Below, one piece after another: positions 19,255-28,226 of a stretch of 64,000 nt of DNA. Position numbers and translations under genes: made by a program. Location: the NCBI GenBank assembly GCA_009693505.1, contig SHXD01000001.1, positions 1 through 64,000 of the forward strand, given 5' to 3'. The stretch's first letter is position 1, and every line of letters begins with the position of its first letter. The notes under the pieces are model-generated. The model saw only the letters and a list, made by a program, of their open reading frames with translations, did not search any database and was not told where the DNA came from. This stretch comes from Limnohabitans sp. Lineage in GTDB: Bacteria; Pseudomonadota; Gammaproteobacteria; Burkholderiales; Burkholderiaceae_C.

Positions 19255-19857
19255 TCAGTAGCCTCCCTTTGGATGGTTAAAGTCTTCTTCGTCGTTGCGC
19301 GCCACAAAGCCTTCGCCGCCAGGTGCGGGCTCGCTTGGGCGTGGTTCGACTTGGTGCTGGAACAACATGTTCATGAACATGTACATGGGCTTGGTTTTGA
19401 TGACCAAGGCACGGGCGGGGCGCTCGTTGCTGGCATTGAAGTGTTGGTGTACGCAGTTGTTGTGAACAACGGCAATGTCGCCAGCTTTCCAGTCGTAGCG
19501 AATGCCGTCATGAATTTCGTAGCCTGTGCCATCCAAAATATAGAACGCAGCTTCGTTCACGTGCCCGTGCTTTTGTGAGTTGCCGCCAGGGCCATACTCT
19601 TCCAAGTGCATGTGAAAGGTTTGTGTGATGCCATCTTTGGGCTCCACATAGTGACGGCTAAATGCTTGAGGGCCATCGTTGAATTTGATGTCCTTGCCTT
19701 TGCGCACGCGGGGCATGGCGCGCAAACGCTTCAATTCATCGCCTAAGTTGTAGGGGCCGGCAATGGCGCGTACAAAGGTGCGATCTTTTTTACTGTGGTA
19801 GTGCGACTCATTGGGAACGAATTCCGTAGAGGGCGCTTTTTTGTCATCAGCACTCAT
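19255..19857 (-). CDS. Cupin-domain protein (single domain)
   Basis: GGNSQKHGHVNEAAFYILDGTGYEIHDGIRYDWKAGDIAVVHNNCVHQHFNASNERPARALVIKTKP. Confidence 0.83.
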   Translation of the reverse strand: MSADDKKAPSTEFVPNESHYHSKKDRTFVRAIAGPYNLGDELKRLRAMPRVRKGKDIKFNDGPQAFSRHYVEPKDGITQTFHMHLEEYGPGGNSQKHGHVNEAAFYILDGTGYEIHDGIRYDWKAGDIAVVHNNCVHQHFNASNERPARALVIKTKPMYMFMNMLFQHQVEPRPSEPAPGGEGFVARNDEEDFNHPKGGY

Positions 19858-19876
19858 GGTTTTCCTTTAAAATTTA

Positions 19877-20989
19877 TCAATTTTTGTGTTGCTTGAGAAC
19901 GATGCAGTCGGAAGGGTCCAGCACAATGTGAATGGGTGCTCCAACGGGTGTTTTTTGACTTGGGTGAACACGGGCCAACATGACTTTGTCGTTCACTTGC
20001 ACTTGAAAATCAAGCACATCGCCTAAGAAGATTTTGGCATACACGGTGCCCAAATAATGGTTGGTGTGACTGACGGGCGGCGTTGAATCACTGAGGTGCA
20101 CGTCTTCTGGGCGCACACACACTTGCACTTCTTCTCCCACATGAAAATCATTGATCATGGGTACTTGAACCGTGCCAATTTCTGAATCAACCACCATGGC
20201 CTGAGCTGCAGCATCCACTGACCTGACGGTTGCCTTGATGAAATTGATGGTGCCCACAAAGTCAGCGACGAACTCTGTGTTGGGCGTTTCGTAAATTTGA
20301 CGAGGTGTGCCAATTTGCATAATGCGCCCATTGCGCATGACCGCAATTTCATGCGACAAGGCCAGCGCTTCTGACTGATCGTGCGTCACATAGATGGTCG
20401 TGATGCCCAACTCGCGTTGAATTTTCTTCAACTCAAAGCGCATCTTTTCACGCAGTTTGGCGTCTAGGTTGGACAAGGGCTCGTCGAGTAACAACAACTT
20501 GGGCTCCATGACCAAGGCGCGCGCCAAAGCCAAACGCTGTTGCTGTCCACCTGAAAGTCGTGTGGCATCGCGGTCTGCATATTGCGCCAATTCGACTGAA
20601 TCCAATACCCGCATGACTTTGGTTTCAATGTCTTTGCGAGAATATTTTTTTTGCCCCACTTCCAATGGAAAACTGGCATTTTGAAATACCGTCATGTGGG
20701 GCCAAATGGCGTAGGACTGAAACACCATGCCAAATCCACGTTTGTTAGGCGGGATAAATACTTTCTGCGCTGAGTTGTAGACGGCAGTGCCACTGACTGT
20801 GATAACCCCTTCAGTGGGTTTTTCTAAGCCTGCGATAGATCGCAAGGTGGTCGTTTTGCCACATCCGCTAGGGCCAAGCAAAGTAAAAAGCTGCCCCTCG
20901 GGCACTTCAAAGCTCACATCTTGCGCGGCCTTGACGACGACACCTTTGTCACTCACATATTCCGTATGCAATCCACTGACATTTAGCAC
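19877..20989 (-). CDS. ABC transporter ATP-binding protein (Fe3+/spermidine type)
   Basis: Walker A GPSGCGKTT, signature LSGGQQQRLALARAL, Walker B LLLLDEPLSNLDAKLR; C-terminal TOBE-like region. Confidence 0.95.
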   Translation of the reverse strand: MLNVSGLHTEYVSDKGVVVKAAQDVSFEVPEGQLFTLLGPSGCGKTTTLRSIAGLEKPTEGVITVSGTAVYNSAQKVFIPPNKRGFGMVFQSYAIWPHMTVFQNASFPLEVGQKKYSRKDIETKVMRVLDSVELAQYADRDATRLSGGQQQRLALARALVMEPKLLLLDEPLSNLDAKLREKMRFELKKIQRELGITTIYVTHDQSEALALSHEIAVMRNGRIMQIGTPRQIYETPNTEFVADFVGTINFIKATVRSVDAAAQAMVVDSEIGTVQVPMINDFHVGEEVQVCVRPEDVHLSDSTPPVSHTNHYLGTVYAKIFLGDVLDFQVQVNDKVMLARVHPSQKTPVGAPIHIVLDPSDCIVLKQHKN

Positions 20990-21053
20990 TTTAATTCCTT
21001 GTTTTAAATGAAGTCAGGCAAGGCCGCGTTGGCCTTGCTCACCTGCAACTTTT

Positions 21054-22787
21054 TTAGCTGTCTTTGACACCAAAGCGTTTACCAGCCATCTGAGCTATGC
21101 CGACCAAGACCAGCAAAAGCAAAATAAAGAGCACGCTTAAAGCGGACAACTCCACATACTGTCCGTTCTCCCACAGCTCCCAAATCACAATGGAGATCAC
21201 TTCATTGCCGGGGCTGTACAAAAGAATGGAAGTGGATAGCTCGCGAATCGAAACAATCATCACGTAAATCCACCCAGCTACCAAGCCCGGCTTGAGCAAT
21301 GGCAAGATGATGCGGCGGAACACAGTCAGCCAACTGCCCCCACTCATGCCAGCAGATTCTTCCAAGTCTTTGTGAATTTGCAACATGGACGTGGTGCTGT
21401 AGCGCAAACCATAAGGCAGGAATCGCGTGACATAGGCCAACAAAATGATCCAAAAGGTGCCATAAATCCCAATGTCAAACGTGAGATAGAAAATCATAAT
21501 GGACACGCCAAGCACCAAGCCAGGAAACACCATGGGCAATGAAGCCAAGTTGTCCAACAACCAGCGGCCGCGAATTTTTGTCTTCACCACAATCCAACAC
21601 ACAACGGCCGCTAACAACATCACTGCCGTCGCTGTTGCAAACGACATCCACAAACTGTTTAACACGGCGTTGCGAATGGATTCAGAGCCCAAAATATAGC
21701 GGTACCCGTCCAAGGTGATGCGTGACAAAGCTTCGACAGAAGGTGGCGCATAAAATTTTTGCAATGACGACCACAAAAGCACTAAAAAGGGCAGCACAAC
21801 AATGAACAAAAAGTAAACAATGAAGATGGCCAATGTGAAGTACCGCCATACCCCTAAATCGATGGTGCGAGGACGGAAACCTTTGCCCGTCACGGTGGCG
21901 TATTTGCTGCCAGTGGAAGAGATACGAGACTGCACATAAATACCGCCCGTGGTGAGCAACAACAAAATAACCGAATAACTTGCCGCTAAACCAATTTGGC
22001 TTGGGTACTGGTGAATCGCTTGGTAAATGGCAGAGGTGAAGACTTGAATGCCTGCGGGCAAGCCCAACAAAGCAGGCACCTCGAATGAGGCGATGGTGTT
22101 GACAAACAAAGTCAGTACCGTGGCCATGATGGCGGGATAAGCCAGCTTCAAGGTGATGCGGCGCAATGTATTCAATATGCTTGAGCCGCTCATGACGGCC
22201 GACTCTTCAAGCGAGGGGTCCATTGCCTTGAATGCCGACGACATGAGCAAGAACGCCATCGGCGAGCAATGCAGTGCATCGACCCAAATCATGCCCCACA
22301 TGGAGTAGATGTTGAAAGGCGGTGACTCAAGGCCAAAAATGGCCATCGCCCAAGTGTTCAACAAACCAATCTTTGGGCTGGCCAACATGATCCATGAGAT
22401 GGTGAACAAAATGCCTGGAATGATGAGTGGCACGATGGACAAGGCAAAAAACAAACGTCGCAAGGGTGTATTGGTTCGCTCGTTCATCCAAGCCAAAGCC
22501 GTACCGATGACAAACGCCAACAAAGAAGTGCCCAGCGCGAATTGAACCGAGTTCCAGAAAATAGCCACTGTTTCGGGGTTGGTGTAGGCCTTGACGTAAT
22601 TGCCCAAGGTGAATACGGAGGGCGTTGAGGCAGTCTCTGGCGTGTGGAAACTCTGCCAAATCATGAAACAGAATGGGACCAACGCAAGAATGGCCACCAC
22701 CACCAGGCTGATACCGATGACCACCCACTTGGCGTCAAATGCTGTACCAAACTTAGGGCTTGCAGTTTCTGCGACTGAACTTTGCAC
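21054..22787 (-). CDS. Fe3+-type ABC transporter permease, duplicated (two permease domains)
   Basis: 577 aa, two BPD_transp domains; EESAVMSGSSILNTLRRITLKLAYP and EESAGMSGGSWLTVFRRIILPLLKPG EAA loops. Confidence 0.93.
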   Translation of the reverse strand: MQSSVAETASPKFGTAFDAKWVVIGISLVVVAILALVPFCFMIWQSFHTPETASTPSVFTLGNYVKAYTNPETVAIFWNSVQFALGTSLLAFVIGTALAWMNERTNTPLRRLFFALSIVPLIIPGILFTISWIMLASPKIGLLNTWAMAIFGLESPPFNIYSMWGMIWVDALHCSPMAFLLMSSAFKAMDPSLEESAVMSGSSILNTLRRITLKLAYPAIMATVLTLFVNTIASFEVPALLGLPAGIQVFTSAIYQAIHQYPSQIGLAASYSVILLLLTTGGIYVQSRISSTGSKYATVTGKGFRPRTIDLGVWRYFTLAIFIVYFLFIVVLPFLVLLWSSLQKFYAPPSVEALSRITLDGYRYILGSESIRNAVLNSLWMSFATATAVMLLAAVVCWIVVKTKIRGRWLLDNLASLPMVFPGLVLGVSIMIFYLTFDIGIYGTFWIILLAYVTRFLPYGLRYSTTSMLQIHKDLEESAGMSGGSWLTVFRRIILPLLKPGLVAGWIYVMIVSIRELSTSILLYSPGNEVISIVIWELWENGQYVELSALSVLFILLLLVLVGIAQMAGKRFGVKDS

Positions 22788-22834
22788 GAATTAATTCTCC
22801 AGAATTACGCTGATCAAATCAGAACCACTTACTC

Positions 22835-22859
22835 GTTCTTTTATGCGGAACTACAGTCC
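22835..22859. promoter_or_regulatory. Candidate regulon operator C
   Basis: GTTCTTTTATGCGGAACTACAGTCC upstream of ABC permease operon; third half-site degenerate. Confidence 0.5.
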
Positions 22860-23007
22860 ATATAAAGGCACAACGGCTATTAGGCGGGAATCAACCAAAA
22901 GTGTCAAGGGACGGTCGGACGGGTTTACCCTAGCGGGAGTTTTCCTCTCATGAACCTCCAAAGCAACTTTTGCCGGCCTCTTTTTAAAGCGATTGATTTG
23001 GATGATC

Positions 23008-23032
23008 ATTCTTTTATAAGGAACGATGTTCT
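23008..23032. promoter_or_regulatory. Candidate regulon operator D
   Basis: ATTCTTTTATAAGGAACGATGTTCT upstream of the iclR-family gene. Confidence 0.6.
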
Positions 23033-23181
23033 TTTAAGTGGGAAATCGATATGATGTCACACAAATGCTAGCAGCACCCAAAAAACCCTTGTCCTCCAAA
23101 AGCTGATGGCCTCTCAATCATGGCTTTGACAGGGCGTTCATTACAAACTCAGAAACCTTCGAATGAAATTGTCAGAATCTC

Positions 23182-23964
23182 ATGACCACTGAACCCTCTT
23201 CGTCCAAAAGCTCACGCCTGTCTTCTGTGGCAGCGGCTGTTCGCGTGCTGAAATGTTTCTCTGAAGTTGAGCCTGAAATTGGCATCAGCAGTTTGGCCAA
23301 ACGTTTGTCTTTGGCCAAAAGCACGGTCCACCGCTTGGCCGTCACGCTCACCAGTGAAGGTCTTTTGGAACAAAGCCCCGAAACTGGCCGATACCGCTTG
23401 GGCATCAATTTGTTCGTGATGGGGGCTTTGGTTCGCCGTCGTTTGGATGTGTCCAACATGGCGCAACCCTTTCTGAATGTGCTTCGCGAACAAACCGGCG
23501 AAACCATTCACTTGGCCGTGATGAACGAAACCAATATTTTGTACCTCTACAACCTCGAAAGCCGCCAAGCCATTCGCATGAAGAGCTACATCGGAACCAT
23601 CAAGCCTGCGTTCTGCACTTGCGAAGGGCGTGCCATTGTGGCTTTTGGTGGCCCCGAATTGATGAACAAAGTTCTTAACGCACCGCTCATAGCGCGCACC
23701 CCTGGCACCCAAACAGACCCCGCGCAACTCATGAAAATATTCGCCGAAATTCGGTCGCATGGTTACGCCATTGACGATGAAGAGTCTGAGCAAGGCATGC
23801 GCGGGATTAGCGCGCCGCTGCGAGACATCACGGGACAAGTGGTGGCTGCCATTGGCATTGGCGGCCCAAGTCAGCGGTTGACACTTAAAAAGTTACGCGG
23901 TTTGGCGCCTGTTTTGCTCAGTACCGCTGAGGCCATCTCGTCTCAATTGGGCTATCGCGCTTAA
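23182..23964 (+). CDS. IclR-family transcriptional regulator
   Basis: N-terminal wHTH SLAKRLSLAKSTVHRLAVTLTSEGLLEQSPETGRYRLG; C-terminal effector domain GISAPLRDITGQVVAAIGIGG. Confidence 0.93.
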   Translation: MTTEPSSSKSSRLSSVAAAVRVLKCFSEVEPEIGISSLAKRLSLAKSTVHRLAVTLTSEGLLEQSPETGRYRLGINLFVMGALVRRRLDVSNMAQPFLNVLREQTGETIHLAVMNETNILYLYNLESRQAIRMKSYIGTIKPAFCTCEGRAIVAFGGPELMNKVLNAPLIARTPGTQTDPAQLMKIFAEIRSHGYAIDDEESEQGMRGISAPLRDITGQVVAAIGIGGPSQRLTLKKLRGLAPVLLSTAEAISSQLGYRA

Positions 23965-23968
23965 ATTT

Positions 23969-25012
23969 ATGCCTCAAGCAGTACACCTCATTCAACTGGC
24001 TGGATCCGATCAGTCCTTCCCTTGCGCAGACAACGACACCTTGCTTCGCGCAGCACTTCGACATGGCATCGCATTTCCCTACGAGTGCAATGTCGGCTCT
24101 TGCGGCAATTGCAAATTTGAATTGCTAGAAGGCGTGATGTCCTTCTGCTGGCCAGAAGCCCCTGGCCTTTCAGACAAAGATCGCGCCAAAAACAGAGGTC
24201 TCGGTTGCCAAAGCAAGCCCTCGGGCCCTTTGCAAATTAAGCTTCGCACCAGCGAAAAATATGCACCCCAGCATCGCCCTGTTCGCACCACAGCAACTTT
24301 CGTTTCAAAGCACGCCATCACGCATGATTTGTCGGAATTCAAGTTTGAAACCACCACGCCTGTTGCTTTTTTAAGTGGCCAATACGCCTTGGTTCAAATG
24401 CCCGGCATTGCGGGGCCGCGCGCCTACTCCATGAGCAACGTGGGCTTGATCAATGGCCACCCCCAAGCAAGTCAAGTGATGGAGTTTCAAGTTCGACGCG
24501 TTCCTGGCGGGCATGGCAGTGCGCACTTGTTTGATCAGTTGGCACCAGGCGCACAAGTTGAAATTGATGGCCCTTACGGCATGGCCTATCTGCGGGAAGA
24601 TGTTGAACGCGACATTTTGTGTGTGGCGGGTGGTTCGGGTTTAGCACCCATGGTTTCGATTGCACGCGGCACATTCAACAGCCCCAAAATGCAAAGTAGA
24701 AAATTGCATTTCTACTATGGCGCACGTTCTTTGCAAGATGTCTGCGGCTTGGACATGCTGCAAGCGCTTTCCGACTGGGATGCTCGCGGCCATTACCAAG
24801 CGATCATTTCTGGTGAGCCAGACACTGCCAACTTAACCAACCCTTATCTGCGTGGTTTTGCCCACGACGCAGTGGCGCAAAGCTTTGGCGAACGTTTGCA
24901 ACAAATGGAAATTTATTTTGCAGGTCCTGCCTTGATGGGACAGTCTCTTTTAAAAACTTTGATTGATCTGAAAGTGCCCATGGACCAAGTGCACTTTGAT
25001 CAGTTTTATTGA
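23969..25012 (+). CDS. 2Fe-2S ferredoxin / FAD / NAD(P) oxidoreductase (oxygenase reductase component)
   Basis: PYECNVGSCGNCKFELLEG plant-type 2Fe-2S motif, RAYSMSNV FAD motif, CVAGGSGLAPMVSIA NAD motif. Confidence 0.9.
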   Translation: MPQAVHLIQLAGSDQSFPCADNDTLLRAALRHGIAFPYECNVGSCGNCKFELLEGVMSFCWPEAPGLSDKDRAKNRGLGCQSKPSGPLQIKLRTSEKYAPQHRPVRTTATFVSKHAITHDLSEFKFETTTPVAFLSGQYALVQMPGIAGPRAYSMSNVGLINGHPQASQVMEFQVRRVPGGHGSAHLFDQLAPGAQVEIDGPYGMAYLREDVERDILCVAGGSGLAPMVSIARGTFNSPKMQSRKLHFYYGARSLQDVCGLDMLQALSDWDARGHYQAIISGEPDTANLTNPYLRGFAHDAVAQSFGERLQQMEIYFAGPALMGQSLLKTLIDLKVPMDQVHFDQFY

Positions 25013-25021
25013 ACGGTCAGT

Positions 25022-26821
25022 ATGAGCAGCGAAGACATTAAAAACAAACACAGCGTCCACGACCACCAATATGGCGCTGACACGTATCACACACACGATG
25101 GCGAAGCAGACCATGACCACGATCATGATTTTGCCGGCGACGATCCGTCACAAGAATCTTTGTGGCGCCAAGACAATGTGACCCTGCACAGCGTGGGCAT
25201 TGATGTGGGCTCTTCAGGCACGCAGGTGGTCTTTTCGCGCATTCACTTAAGGCGCATTGCAGAAGACTTGTCGAGCCGCTACACCGTGGTCGAGCGCACC
25301 GCGCTGTATCAATCGCCCATTTCTTTAACGCCTTATTTGAGCGACAGTTTGATGGACGCCAAAGCACTGGGCGCCATCATTGACAAGGCTTACCAAGAGT
25401 CGGGTTTGCACCCCGATGAAATTGATGCCGGTGCCGTCATTTTGACGGGCGAGGCGCTGCGGCGCGAAAACAGCGAATCGATTGCGGCTGTGTTGGCAGA
25501 GCAAGGCGGCGAGTTTGTATGCGCCACAGCCGGCCACCACATGGAAGCCATGCTGGCTGTGTACGGCTCTGGTGCGGCCAAACGGTCTTACGATGACAAG
25601 CACCGTATCTTGAACATCGACATTGGTGGCGGCACCACCAAGCTCGGACTGGTTCAAAACGGCGAACTTGTTGCCACGGCCGCTGTGCATTTGGGCGGAC
25701 GCCTGTTGGTGGTGGATGAAAAAAACATTCTGACTCGACTCGATCCGGCCGGTGCTTACTTGGCCAAACAAGCTGGCTTCAACTGGAAGTTGGGCGATCA
25801 AGTCACCCGTCAAGAATTGGCCACCGTGGCCCAGTGGATGGCCGACGCACTGGTGCGCGTGCTCACTCAAACGTTTTCACGCGAAGATTTGTCTAATTTG
25901 TATTTAACCGACCCCGTCGACGACTGGGGCCAACTCGACGGCATCATGTTCTCGGGCGGTGTGGGTGAGTATGTTTACCGCCGCGAGATGCGCGACTTTG
26001 GCGATCTGGGCAAATTGTTTGGTGAAGCGGTACGCCAACGTTTGGACCAAAATGCCGTGCCCGTGGCATTGTTGCCAGCGGGTGAGTGCATTCGTGCCAC
26101 TGTTTTAGGCGCTTCTGAATACAGTGTGCAATTGAGTGGCAACACCACCTTCATTTCTGAACCTGCAGCGCTTCTGCCGCGCAAAAATTTGCAGGTCATT
26201 CCTTTGAACCTAGAGTTGAAAGACCACATTGATTCTGCAGAAATTGTCAGTGCATTGAGCAAGTCTTTCAAAAGACACGATCTGGTCGAGGGTGCGCAAG
26301 ATGTGGCCATCTCATTGCGTTGGTTGGGCGCACCTTCTTTTGTTCGCATGAATGCTTTGGCGCAAGGCATTCTCAATGGCCTGCCCGAAACTTTGAAACA
26401 ACAGCGTCATTTGTACATCGTGACCGATGGCGACATTGCGCACAATTTGGGGCATCTCTTTAAAGAAGACGAGCGCGTGAAGTGCGAAGTCTTGGTCATT
26501 GATGGCGTCACTTTGTGGGGCTTTGACTTTGTCGACCTAGGACGTATTCGCATGCCTTCATGGACTGTGCCTGTCACTGTCAAATCCTTGGTCTTCAATG
26601 AAGATCCCCGCGCGCATGGCAAGTCCGATCCTGGTGAATGGCACGCCCACGAAGACGGCAAGATGCACCGCCATGATCACAACAAGGCCCATTCTCATGG
26701 ACATGGGCACTCTCATGACCATGACCACAGTCACGCCCACGATCATTCACATGGGCACGCTCACGGCCACTCACACGACACACAACACGCTCTGAATTTG
26801 GCCCACAAAAACAAGCCCTAA
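25022..26821 (+). CDS. EutA-like reactivase-family ATPase with His-rich N- and C-termini (copy 2)
   Basis: VGIDVGSSGTQVVFSRIHLRRI, ILTGEALRRENSESIAAVLAEQGGEF, LNIDIGGGTTKLGLVQNGEL, MFSGGVGEYVYRRE; C-terminus HAHEDGKMHRHDHNKAHSHGHGHSHDHDHSHAHDHSHGHAHGHSHDTQH. Confidence 0.82.
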   Translation: MSSEDIKNKHSVHDHQYGADTYHTHDGEADHDHDHDFAGDDPSQESLWRQDNVTLHSVGIDVGSSGTQVVFSRIHLRRIAEDLSSRYTVVERTALYQSPISLTPYLSDSLMDAKALGAIIDKAYQESGLHPDEIDAGAVILTGEALRRENSESIAAVLAEQGGEFVCATAGHHMEAMLAVYGSGAAKRSYDDKHRILNIDIGGGTTKLGLVQNGELVATAAVHLGGRLLVVDEKNILTRLDPAGAYLAKQAGFNWKLGDQVTRQELATVAQWMADALVRVLTQTFSREDLSNLYLTDPVDDWGQLDGIMFSGGVGEYVYRREMRDFGDLGKLFGEAVRQRLDQNAVPVALLPAGECIRATVLGASEYSVQLSGNTTFISEPAALLPRKNLQVIPLNLELKDHIDSAEIVSALSKSFKRHDLVEGAQDVAISLRWLGAPSFVRMNALAQGILNGLPETLKQQRHLYIVTDGDIAHNLGHLFKEDERVKCEVLVIDGVTLWGFDFVDLGRIRMPSWTVPVTVKSLVFNEDPRAHGKSDPGEWHAHEDGKMHRHDHNKAHSHGHGHSHDHDHSHAHDHSHGHAHGHSHDTQHALNLAHKNKP

Positions 26822-26834
26822 AAGGGATTGCCAC

Positions 26835-26863
26835 TAAAAAGCGCAGGCCTTGTGCTTTTTTTT
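26835..26863 (+). terminator. Likely intrinsic terminator after EutA-like gene
   Basis: AAAAAGCGCAGGCCTTGTGCTTTTTTTT; imperfect hairpin plus T-run. Confidence 0.55.
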
Positions 26864-26900
26864 CGCACCCAAGTATGACGAATTAGAAGAAAATCACACC

Positions 26901-27767
26901 ATGGATTTGAATACCACTTCACTGCTCGCCACGTCCGGTTTGCTGCTCGCTTTGGGCTTTCGGCATGGCCTCGACCCAGACCACATTGCGGTGGTCGATG
27001 GCATGACACGTCTGCGCCACAACGGCAGCGCTTATTGGATAGCACGCCTGACTGGCTTTCAATTCGCAGCCGGTCACAGCCTGACTATTTTGCTGGCCAC
27101 CTTTGTGTTTTATCTTTATGGGGTTCAGTTGCCACAATGGTTGGATGCCGTGGGTCTTTGGATTTCAACGTTTTTCTTGTTGTGGCTGGCTCACCGAAAT
27201 TTCAAGTTTTGCTTTTCAGGCAGCGAAGACCACAACCACGCTGGCAGCCCTGTTCAGCGCAAAATTTTGCAAGCCATGGGGCCATTTGCACACCCCATGG
27301 GCGTTGGTTTTGGATTTGCCATTTCATTGGATTCTTTGGCACAAGCAGGACTGATGGCAGCCAAGGGCCACGAGCTGGGTGGGTTCTTTGCCATCGTGGC
27401 CTTGGCTGTGAGTTTTGGCGCAGGCATGATCCTGGCCGATACCAGCAATGGCTTGCTCATGCATTGGCTGGTCAATCGGAGCCACCATTTGGCACACCAG
27501 ACAGGTCGCATCATGAGTGGCGTTGTGGCCACGCTGTCACTGGTGGTGGTTGCCGTTGGCCACTGCAGCCAGCACTTTAGCAACTTGGAAGAGATTTGGG
27601 ATGCTTGGGGTGGCTACATTGGCATTGGCGTCACAGGCATCGCCTTGTTGGTCTACTTGGTCAGCGCTCGCATTTACAAATCAAAAAATCTCAACTGGCA
27701 GGTTGTAAGTGAAAATGGTGAACCCCATCGCCGTGGTCGTGCCCCTTCGCTGCTTTTTCCAAAGTAA
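26901..27767 (+). CDS. Nickel/cobalt transporter, NiCoT-like
   Basis: LGFRHGLDPDHIAVVDGMTRLRHN matches the NiCoT Hx4DH signature; multiple TM helices; next to nikR. Confidence 0.78.
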   Translation: MDLNTTSLLATSGLLLALGFRHGLDPDHIAVVDGMTRLRHNGSAYWIARLTGFQFAAGHSLTILLATFVFYLYGVQLPQWLDAVGLWISTFFLLWLAHRNFKFCFSGSEDHNHAGSPVQRKILQAMGPFAHPMGVGFGFAISLDSLAQAGLMAAKGHELGGFFAIVALAVSFGAGMILADTSNGLLMHWLVNRSHHLAHQTGRIMSGVVATLSLVVVAVGHCSQHFSNLEEIWDAWGGYIGIGVTGIALLVYLVSARIYKSKNLNWQVVSENGEPHRRGRAPSLLFPK

Positions 27768-28161
27768 GCGGCACAATTTGCACCGAGCCGTGGCGCACGC
27801 CCGTTTGCGCCACGATGCGATGCGCAAATTGCCTCACCTCTTTGGTTTTACCTTTTAAAAACGCAACTTCCAAACAGTTATCATGGTCTAGATGCAAGTG
27901 CATGCTCGAGACCGTGAGGTCATGGTGGTCATGCTGCAAGTTGGCAATGCGTTCCGCCATGGTGCGGTCGTGGTGGTTGTACACATAGCCCAAATGCGCA
28001 ATGCAATGCTCACTTTCGTTTTGGCGCAAGGTTTCTTGCGAATGCCAGCCGCGAATCAAATCTCGAATGGCCTCTGACCTTGAGGTATAGCCATTTTTCT
28101 CTGTCAGTTGGTCCAAAATAGTGGCCAACTCTGTTTCAATCGAAATTGTGATGCGTTCCAT
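27691..28161 (-). CDS. nikR: NikR-like nickel-responsive regulator
   Basis: N-terminal RHH MERITISIETELATILDQLTEKNGYTSRSEAIRDLIR; metal-site pattern SSMHLHLDHDNCLEVAFLKG (H, HxH, C ligands). Confidence 0.9.
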   Translation of the reverse strand: MERITISIETELATILDQLTEKNGYTSRSEAIRDLIRGWHSQETLRQNESEHCIAHLGYVYNHHDRTMAERIANLQHDHHDLTVSSMHLHLDHDNCLEVAFLKGKTKEVRQFAHRIVAQTGVRHGSVQIVPLTLEKAAKGHDHGDGVHHFHLQPAS

Positions 28162-28226
28162 GGTCTTGCCTTGCAGAAATGTGAAGCGAATGGCACGATG
28201 ATACGCACAACCCACTGACCCGTCAC

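Noticed and set aside
23212-23838. 208-aa minus-strand ORF
   Set aside because: Antisense shadow of the clear IclR gene; no domain features.
26640-26800. Short repeated CAT/CAC-rich DNA resembling a tandem repeat array
   Set aside because: It is the in-frame coding sequence for the His-rich tail of the EutA-like protein; no spacer structure, so not CRISPR or a noncoding repeat.
6627-26821. Interpretation as an ethanolamine utilisation (eut) locus
   Set aside because: Only EutA-like proteins are present; no eutB, eutC or microcompartment genes are recognisable in the window.
28162-28226. NikR box in the nikR-cobW intergenic region
   Set aside because: No pair of GTATGA/TCATAC-like halves with suitable spacing could be found.
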